A stretch of 5,989 nt of DNA from JASJHI01 sp965371355. GTDB lineage: Bacteria > Actinomycetota > Acidimicrobiia > Acidimicrobiales > Ilumatobacteraceae. Position 1 is the first letter of the stretch. Every line of letters starts with the position of its first letter. Of the stretch, positions 1 through 4,057 are shown in pieces. The stretch spans positions 1-5,989 of the forward strand of contig CBDUYD010000177.1 in NCBI GenBank assembly GCA_965371355.1, given 5' to 3'. A program made the translations under genes and the position numbers. The notes under the pieces were generated by a model. The model was not told where the DNA came from and did no database searches. It saw nothing but the letters and a program-made list of their open reading frames with translations.

Positions 1-428
1 GCATCGACGAAGGCCTCGTCGAAGTTCTGGTTGAAGAACGCGCAGCGCACGAGGGTCCACTCAGCGCCCGAGTTCTGCACTCGTACCTCGGCGTCGCGGG
101 CGCCTTGTTCACCACGGCCCGAGAGCAGCACCAGGCGCCGCACGCCATCGGCGACGGCGAGGTCGGCGAATGCGCCGACCGTCTCGGCCGCACCCGGGAA
201 GGCGAGGTCGGGGTAGTAGGTGATGTACGCGGAGTCGACGCCGGCCAACGCGGGGGCCCAGGTGGATTCGTCTTCCCAGTCGAACGTTGTCTCGCCCGAG
301 CGCGACGCTGCCCGCACCCCACGTCCGGCCGCGGTGAGCCGGTCGACGACGCGTCGACCGGTCTTACCGCTGGCGCCCAGCACGAGGGTGGTCTGGTTGG
401 ATGGGCTGCTCGCTGTCGTCTCTGTCAT
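1..428 (-). CDS. NmrA-type NAD(P)-binding oxidoreductase, N-terminal half (partial)
   Basis: The reading frame starts at the ATG at 428 and stays open to the left edge, giving 142 visible residues; relatives are usually near 280 residues, so about half is missing. Residues 15-24 read LVLGASGKTG, the GxxGxxG loop (G18, G21, G24) that binds the NAD(P) pyrophosphate at the start of a Rossmann fold. Later visible stretches, RRLVLLSGRG near residue 99 and SGAEWTLVRCAFFNQNF near residue 122, are typical of NmrA/atypical short-chain dehydrogenase proteins. Such proteins are cytoplasmic redox sensors or NAD(P)H-dependent reductases; the substrate cannot be told. No Shine-Dalgarno sequence precedes the ATG, so the transcript may be leaderless or the start slightly different. 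The gene is divergent from an AraC-family regulator 82 bp away, its probable controller. Family call is firm; specific function is unknown. Confidence 0.88.
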   Translation of the reverse strand, partial: MTETTASSPSNQTTLVLGASGKTGRRVVDRLTAAGRGVRAASRSGETTFDWEDESTWAPALAGVDSAYITYYPDLAFPGAAETVGAFADLAVADGVRRLVLLSGRGEQGARDAEVRVQNSGAEWTLVRCAFFNQNFDEAFVD

Positions 429-510
429 GTGACCAGTGTCCGCGAAATCGGTGAGATCTTCCATAGCTCAAATGCTCTGATTCATGTTCATTCGTCTAAG
501 GTCCTGGGGT
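429..510. promoter_or_regulatory. Divergent promoter region between NmrA-type gene and AraC regulator
   Basis: This 82-bp spacer must hold the promoters of both divergent genes. It is visibly more AT-rich than the flanking coding DNA between about 459 and 500. Two short direct repeats are present: GCTC at 466-469 and 474-477, and TTCAT at 481-485 and 487-491. AraC-family proteins often bind direct repeats, so these are candidate half-sites, but they are short and could be chance. No confident -35/-10 pair was found for either gene. Confidence 0.4.
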
Positions 511-1455
511 ATGGATGTCCTTGCCGGGTTGCTCGACGGGCCACGCGCCAGCAACGCTTTCGTGCTCCGGTCGGTGATGAACCCACCGTGGTCGATGCGG
601 GTCATCGATCAGGCGCCGCTCACACTGATGGCCATCGCGACCGGCGAGGCGTGGATCATGCCCGACACCGGCGAGCCGGTGCGGCTCCGCCCAGGCGACG
701 TCGCGATCGCCCGCGGTCCCGACCCCTACACCGTCGCCGACGACCCTGCCACCCCACCCGACATGGTGATCCACCCCGCCCAGGTCTGTTGCTCCGTCGA
801 CGGCGAGCACCTGGAGCAGTCGATGTCGCTAGGGGTGCGCTCGTGGGGCAACGACCCCGACGGCTCCACGGTGATGCTGGTCGGCACCTACGACACGATG
901 GGCGACATCAGCGATCCGCTGCTGCGCGCACTGCCACCGTTGTTGTCGCTGGCCGACGATCAGTGGGATTGCCCGCTGATAGCACTGCTCTGCGACGAGG
1001 TGGTCAAGGACGAGCCCGGTCAGACGGCGGTGCTCGACCGATTGCTCGATCTGCTGCTGATCGCGGCGCTACGCGCCTGGTTCGCCCGACCCGAGGCCGA
1101 GACGCCGGCGTGGTATCGGGCGCAGGGCGATCCGATCGTCGGAGGCGCACTGCGCATGATGCACAACGACCCCGCACATCCGTGGACGGTGGCCGGCCTC
1201 GCAGCCGAGACCGGGGTGTCGCGGGCGTCGCTCGCACGACGTTTCCACGATCTCGTTGGCGAGCCGCCGATGACGTTTCTCACCGGATGGCGACTGGCCC
1301 TGGCTGCTGATCTGCTGCGCGAACCGGACGCAACCGTCGGCTCGGTGGCGGCGAAGGTCGGCTATGGCAGCCCGTTCGCGCTCAGCACGGCGTTCAAGCG
1401 CGTGCGAGGCATCAGCCCGCACGAGCACCGCGTACGCGCGATGTCACCGGCATGA
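511..1455 (+). CDS. AraC-family transcriptional regulator with N-terminal cupin (Cupin_6 type)
   Basis: A 314-residue cytoplasmic DNA-binding regulator. The N-terminal part is a cupin-like sensor domain: it begins MDVLAGLLDGPRA, the usual opening of the Cupin_6 group, and has LRPGDVAIARGPDPYTVAD around residues 58-76. The stretch SWGNDPDGSTVMLVGTYD, about residues 110-127, is also typical. The C-terminal AraC domain carries two helix-turn-helix units: WTVAGLAAETGVSRASLARRF from residue 225, and VGSVAAKVGYGSPFALSTAF near 275-295, ending GISPHEHR. An in-frame ATG at 484 is open, but the family start matches the ATG at 511, which also has AAGG at 498-501 as a weak ribosome-binding site. A Cys-Cys pair (VCCSVDG, near residue 98) might be redox-sensitive; that is speculation. 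The divergent NmrA-type gene is the likely target. The effector is unknown. Confidence 0.93.
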   Translation: MDVLAGLLDGPRASNAFVLRSVMNPPWSMRVIDQAPLTLMAIATGEAWIMPDTGEPVRLRPGDVAIARGPDPYTVADDPATPPDMVIHPAQVCCSVDGEHLEQSMSLGVRSWGNDPDGSTVMLVGTYDTMGDISDPLLRALPPLLSLADDQWDCPLIALLCDEVVKDEPGQTAVLDRLLDLLLIAALRAWFARPEAETPAWYRAQGDPIVGGALRMMHNDPAHPWTVAGLAAETGVSRASLARRFHDLVGEPPMTFLTGWRLALAADLLREPDATVGSVAAKVGYGSPFALSTAFKRVRGISPHEHRVRAMSPA

Positions 1456-1852
1456 CAGACCATGCAATCGCGAACGTTCGATGGCCGGTCATCGGTCGGT
1501 GGAAGCGCCTATCCTCAAGAACTCGCAAGATCGGTCACGGGTCTTCGTGTACGAGAGCAATGATGATCGACAGTTCGCGAGAGGCCCTGAGGATGATCTC
1601 TCTTCTCGACGGTCACCGCGTCGTCTTGAAGCCGGCATGCGAGACATGGGTGCCGCGTCGCCCTGATCACCGGGCCGGTGGTGAGAAGCGACGCCACAGC
1701 TCTGATGATCGGTCCTTCGTTCGGATCGGACTCGGTGTCTTGCTGTCTGACCGGCGAGCCGTCGCGGATGGCGAGCGAGTTCGGTAAATGGTACGAGCAA
1801 CGCCGAACCCAGCGAGCCCCACGCGTCAATCCGCTGGTACTCGCAGAGGCGA
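1456..1852. other. Gene-less interval between convergent genes
   Basis: About 400 bp lie between the ends of the AraC regulator and the DUF2461 gene. Open frames cross it on both strands, but none has recognisable protein motifs, a ribosome-binding site or the codon pattern of the neighbours, and base composition is less GC-rich than in the flanking genes. The 10-bp palindrome CGAACGTTCG (1471-1480) lies just after the AraC stop and may contribute to termination. The heptamer GATGATC occurs at 1562, 1592 and 1704, probably by chance. A decayed gene is possible but not demonstrable. Confidence 0.5.
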
Positions 1853-1859
1853 TCAGCGG
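1831..1859 (-). terminator. Possible hairpin terminator at the 3' end of the DUF2461 gene
   Basis: CCGCTG (1831-1836) pairs with CAGCGG (1854-1859), and inside it TCGC (1841-1844) pairs with GCGA (1849-1852) around a four-base AGAG loop, with a small asymmetric internal bulge between the stems. The structure includes the DUF2461 stop codon (1853-1855). No U-tract follows, so intrinsic termination is uncertain. Confidence 0.3.
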
Positions 1860-2515
1860 GGGAACATGCCGTCGGGCTCGAGCGTGCTCGGGCCGACGTG
1901 GGCATCGAGCCACGCGTTCATGTCGGCCGCGTCGGCCCACACCTTGCGTACCTTGGACACGACCTGCCTGGTCTGCAACCACTTCGGCGAGCCGAACTCC
2001 TTCGACATCATCAGACCCTTGCGCCGGAGTAGTTCGATCCGCGGATGATCGACCGAGAAACCTCTCGGCGCCGTCTTCAGCTCGGCGATCGCGCCGATCG
2101 CGTAGCGGCGATCGAGGCCGGCGACGATCCGCTCGATCTCCGAACCGGTTGCCTCGGCATCGACCGCCGCACGGAACCGGGCGAGCTGATCCTTGGCCAT
2201 CGCGTAGTACCCGGTACCGCACATCAGCCCGTCCGAGCCGAGGTGGAAGTAGTAGCCCGCCCCACCCTCCGACTCACCGTAGGCGCCTTGATGCGTCTTG
2301 TACGGCGGCTTGTTCTTCGAGAACCGCTGGTCGTTGTACGGCCGGAACAGGTGGAACGGCCCGAACCCGTCGAGCGTCTCGCCGAGTTCCTCCATCGGCT
2401 GCTTGACCTCGTCGATGTAGGTCTGCCTGTTCGCCTGCCAGAACGCCTTGCTGTTGTCGGCCTCGAGCTGCTCGTAGAACTCGAGTGCAGCGGAAGGAAT
2501 ACCCGCGAACGCCAT
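1853..2515 (-). CDS. DUF2461 family protein
   Basis: A 220-residue protein that matches the DUF2461 (TIGR02453) family over its whole length. The opening MAFAGIPSAALEFYEQLEADNSKAFW carries the family's FYxxLxxDNSKxFW signature at about residues 14-26. The block QRFSKNKPPYKTH, near residue 64, and GGAGYYFHLGSDGLMCGTGYY, near 84-104, are the other two conserved segments. The family is widespread in bacteria and has no established biochemical function; no signal peptide or membrane segment is seen. The frame is open further upstream to an ATG at 2584, but those extra 23 residues do not resemble the family, so 2515 is chosen. No Shine-Dalgarno sequence precedes 2515; a TANNNT box seven bases upstream suggests a leaderless mRNA. 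The gene is divergent from the VOC gene. No functional link between the two can be seen. Confidence 0.92.
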   Translation of the reverse strand: MAFAGIPSAALEFYEQLEADNSKAFWQANRQTYIDEVKQPMEELGETLDGFGPFHLFRPYNDQRFSKNKPPYKTHQGAYGESEGGAGYYFHLGSDGLMCGTGYYAMAKDQLARFRAAVDAEATGSEIERIVAGLDRRYAIGAIAELKTAPRGFSVDHPRIELLRRKGLMMSKEFGSPKWLQTRQVVSKVRKVWADAADMNAWLDAHVGPSTLEPDGMFPR

Positions 2516-2522
2516 ACCGCAA

Positions 2523-2528
2523 ACCGTA
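2523..2528 (-). promoter_or_regulatory. Candidate -10 box for leaderless DUF2461 transcript
   Basis: On the minus strand TACGGT lies seven bases before the ATG at 2515. A TANNNT box at this distance places the transcription start at or next to the start codon, the common arrangement for leaderless actinobacterial mRNAs. It agrees with the lack of a ribosome-binding site. No consensus -35 element was found. Confidence 0.4.
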
Positions 2529-2632
2529 GCGTCGCGATCGAGGACGACCGGACGCCGCGCAACCGGCCCGACCCCGCGACCCACGAGAACACCGCGGGAG
2601 TACTCTGGATCACATCTCAGCGACCAGCGGTC

Positions 2633-2640
2633 GAGAGGGG
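2633..2640 (+). promoter_or_regulatory. Ribosome-binding site of the VOC gene
   Basis: GAGAGGGG ends nine bases before the ATG at 2650, a suitable purine-rich Shine-Dalgarno sequence, and supports that start. A possible -10 box, TACTCT (2601-2606), lies upstream in the 134-bp divergent spacer but has no clear -35 partner. Confidence 0.55.
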
Positions 2641-2649
2641 CACTTCATC

Positions 2650-3204
2650 ATGAGCAGCTCGCAGCTCCCAGCGGCGCCGCGGTGGCGCGGAGTCAATCAT
2701 CTGGCCCTCGTCACGCCCGACATGGACACGACGGTCCGCTTCTACACCGGCGTGCTCGGGATGCCGCTCGTGATGACCCTGATGGCGGGACCGATGCGCC
2801 ACTACTTCTTCGAGATCGCGCCCCAGAATACGCTGGCGTTCTTCGAGATCACAGGCGCCGAGACGTTCGAGAAGGGCGCCGGCTCACCCGGCCCGTATCC
2901 GGTGCAGATGGACCATCTCTCGCTCAACCTCGAGGGTGAGCAGGCGCTCGTCGCGCTCCGCGACCGACTCACCGCCGCCGACTGCGAGGTCTCCGAACTC
3001 GTCGATCACGGTGTGCTCCGCTCGATCTACTTCACCGACAACAACGGGATCGCACTCGAGGCGACGAGTTGGGTGACCGACCCCACCGACCAGGCGTTCG
3101 ACCCGACCGACGAACGTATCTTCCAGGACCCCGATCCGGTGCCCGCGATCGCGGAGTTGGCCGACGGCTCGCTCGGTTCGCTCCCCCGCACCCGGCTCGT
3201 CTGA
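2650..3204 (+). CDS. VOC-fold protein (glyoxalase/bleomycin resistance/dioxygenase superfamily)
   Basis: A 184-residue soluble protein with the two paired beta-alpha-beta-beta-beta modules of the vicinal oxygen chelate fold. Module one starts VNHLALVTPDMDTTVRFYTGVLGMPL (residues 15-40) and ends LAFFEI (62-67). Module two starts MDHLSLNLEG (87-96) and ends GIALEATSW (133-141). The four positions that hold the metal in this fold are occupied by H17, E66, H89 and E137, so a metal-dependent enzyme is likely rather than a mere binding protein. Members include glyoxalase I, extradiol dioxygenases, epimerases and antibiotic-binding proteins; the substrate cannot be chosen from sequence alone. A tail of about 43 residues after the fold is rich in Asp and Pro. 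It is a single gene, divergent from DUF2461 and convergent with the nucleotidyltransferase cassette. Confidence 0.9.
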   Translation: MSSSQLPAAPRWRGVNHLALVTPDMDTTVRFYTGVLGMPLVMTLMAGPMRHYFFEIAPQNTLAFFEITGAETFEKGAGSPGPYPVQMDHLSLNLEGEQALVALRDRLTAADCEVSELVDHGVLRSIYFTDNNGIALEATSWVTDPTDQAFDPTDERIFQDPDPVPAIAELADGSLGSLPRTRLV

Positions 3205-3218
3205 GCGCCGGCCCGACT

Positions 3219-3250
3219 CGACAACGGCCGATCGTCCAACGGCCGTGTCG
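3219..3250. terminator. Shared hairpin terminator between convergent genes
   Basis: CGACAACGGCCG (3219-3230) and CGGCCGTGTCG (3240-3250) form an 11-bp GC-rich stem with one bulged A and a nine-base loop. It fills most of the 53-bp gap between the VOC stop (3204) and the nucleotidyltransferase stop (3258), so it could end transcription in both directions. No T-tract follows on either strand. Confidence 0.5.
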
Positions 3251-3257
3251 CGACGAT

Positions 3258-3752
3258 TCAGCTGTCGAAGCTCGACCAGCGCTCGGCCAGATCCCACTCG
3301 TCGATCCAGGTGTCGAGATAGACGCGATCGAGTGGCACCGCTGCCTCACGGATCGAGCGGATGTCGTCGCGGTCGCGGGGACGCCACGCGATCAGCTTGT
3401 GGACTATCACGTCCTCGACCGTGAGAACGTGATCGACCGACCTCGCGAGTGCTTCGCGCTGGTACTCGACTACAGGCAGCAGGATGTCGACCGACTCCGG
3501 CCCACGATGACAGCGGATCAAGTGGGGCGGTTCGCCCTCGTCGGCCACCACGGAGACTTCATAGCCCGCAGACTCCAACCGCCCGACGAGCGCGGGGTGG
3601 TGCACGGCCATCGTGTCGACGTCGGTGGTGAACCTCGGTGTCGCCCGATACCGGTTCGCGGCGAGCGCGCCGACCAGGGTCCACTCGACGCCGAGACCGT
3701 TGAAGATGTCAGCGATCGATGCGAGCCATGCCGAGGGATCTTGCCCGGTCAT
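3258..3752 (-). CDS. Nucleotidyltransferase-fold protein (AbiEii/DUF6036-like)
   Basis: A 164-residue protein with the minimal nucleotidyltransferase fold. Residues 26-35 (LVGALAANRY) form the substrate-binding glycine loop. TTDVD at 42-46 supplies the paired acids D44 and D46, and VDILLP at 88-93 supplies the third, D89, so the metal-binding triad is intact. LTVEDVIVHKLIAWRPRDRDDI (110-131) is the helix seen after the catalytic domain in AbiEii-toxin-like and DUF6036-like proteins. Such enzymes transfer a nucleotide to protein or RNA; several are toxins of toxin-antitoxin pairs, others are uncharacterised. The ATG at 3752 is fixed by a strong GGAGG Shine-Dalgarno nine bases upstream, inside the preceding gene. 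The two genes overlap by 44 bp and are probably translationally coupled. The target is unknown and toxicity is an inference from architecture. Confidence 0.85.
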   Translation of the reverse strand: MTGQDPSAWLASIADIFNGLGVEWTLVGALAANRYRATPRFTTDVDTMAVHHPALVGRLESAGYEVSVVADEGEPPHLIRCHRGPESVDILLPVVEYQREALARSVDHVLTVEDVIVHKLIAWRPRDRDDIRSIREAAVPLDRVYLDTWIDEWDLAERWSSFDS

Positions 3753-3930
3753 ACAGACCTTCCTCCGGTGCTCGATCTACCAGTGGCTCGGCGCCGTGGC
3801 GGACGCGGTCGGCGTTGATGTGCCCGAGGAGCAGCAGACGCTGCGCGGGCGTTCCGCGCTCATCGGTCTCACCGTCGGCCAGGTCGCGGGCGACTCGGCG
3901 CATCTTCGCCCTGTCGCGATCGCTCACCAT
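3709..3930 (-). CDS. Small basic protein overlapping the nucleotidyltransferase gene (possible antitoxin or partner)
   Basis: A 73-residue charged protein beginning MVSDRDRAKMRRVARDLADG and ending EEGLYDRARSLGMARIDR; it is likely mostly helical and has no membrane segment. I do not recognise a named domain. Its reading frame has GC-rich third codon positions like the neighbours, which supports it as a real gene. Its stop lies 44 bp inside the nucleotidyltransferase gene, and that gene's ribosome-binding site sits within its coding sequence. Small proteins directly before AbiEii/DUF6036-like nucleotidyltransferases are often antitoxins or partners, so that role is inferred. The frame is open up to an ATG at 3981, but a -10-like box and a palindrome sit just before 3930, favouring 3930 (or the adjoining GTG at 3927) as a leaderless start. 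Confidence 0.62.
   Translation of the reverse strand: MVSDRDRAKMRRVARDLADGETDERGTPAQRLLLLGHINADRVRHGAEPLVDRAPEEGLYDRARSLGMARIDR
3758..3766 (-). promoter_or_regulatory. Strong internal Shine-Dalgarno of the nucleotidyltransferase gene
   Basis: On the minus strand GGAGGAAGG lies within the end of the small upstream gene, with the GGAGG core nine bases before the ATG at 3752. It decides the start of the nucleotidyltransferase and is the clearest ribosome-binding site in the window, which fits a second gene in a polycistronic mRNA. Confidence 0.75.
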
Positions 3931-3938
3931 ATGGTGAG
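3923..3938. promoter_or_regulatory. Perfect 16-bp palindrome, candidate operator of the nucleotidyltransferase cassette
   Basis: CTCACCATATGGTGAG is a perfect palindrome that covers the start codon of the small gene (3930-3928) and overlaps the end of the -10-like box just upstream. A dimeric repressor bound here would block transcription initiation. If the mRNA starts at the ATG, only half of the palindrome is transcribed, so a DNA-level operator is more likely than an RNA hairpin. Confidence 0.5.
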
Positions 3939-3948
3939 GATACCTATC
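3937..3948 (-). promoter_or_regulatory. Candidate -10 box and flanking dyad of the cassette promoter
   Basis: On the minus strand TATCCT (3942-3937) stands six bases before the ATG at 3930, the spacing expected for a leaderless transcript. It overlaps a second small dyad, GATACCTATC (3939-3948, arms GATA and TATC around CC), that abuts the 16-bp palindrome. No good -35 element is visible, which is compatible with an activator or an extended -10 promoter. Confidence 0.4.
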
Positions 3949-4057
3949 GGACCCGTCGTGGCGTCCGACCGCAGCCACCACCGAAACTTGTACGCCAGAT
4001 CGCGCTCAGCGGGAAGATCCGTACACAGAACGGGAGGGACAGCCGCTGCATCGCCGG

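Noticed and set aside
484..510. Longer start for the AraC regulator
   Set aside because: The extra nine residues do not fit the family opening, which begins at the ATG at 511, and no ribosome-binding site precedes 484.
105..1310. 401-residue open frame on the plus strand
   Set aside because: It runs across the start of the NmrA-type gene, the divergent spacer and most of the AraC gene in another frame; its Arg-rich low-complexity translation is a shadow.
1562..1710. Three copies of GATGATC, considered as a regulatory iteron
   Set aside because: Spacing is irregular (30 and 112 bp), and GATC-containing words are abundant across the whole window.
1452..1787. 111-residue plus-strand open frame and minus-strand frames 1489-1905 and 1515-2222 over the gene-less interval
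   Set aside because: No motif, no ribosome-binding site and no family-like sequence; the minus-strand frames also overlap the true DUF2461 gene.
2045..2653. 202-residue plus-strand open frame opposite DUF2461
   Set aside because: It is antisense to a well-recognised family member and shows only a mirror-frame composition.
3069..3818. 249-residue plus-strand open frame
   Set aside because: It is antisense to the nucleotidyltransferase gene and overlaps the VOC end; no motif is present.
3931..3981. Longer start (ATG at 3981) for the small cassette protein
   Set aside because: It would place the -10-like box and palindrome inside the gene and adds a His/Gly-rich leader without a ribosome-binding site; it cannot be fully excluded.
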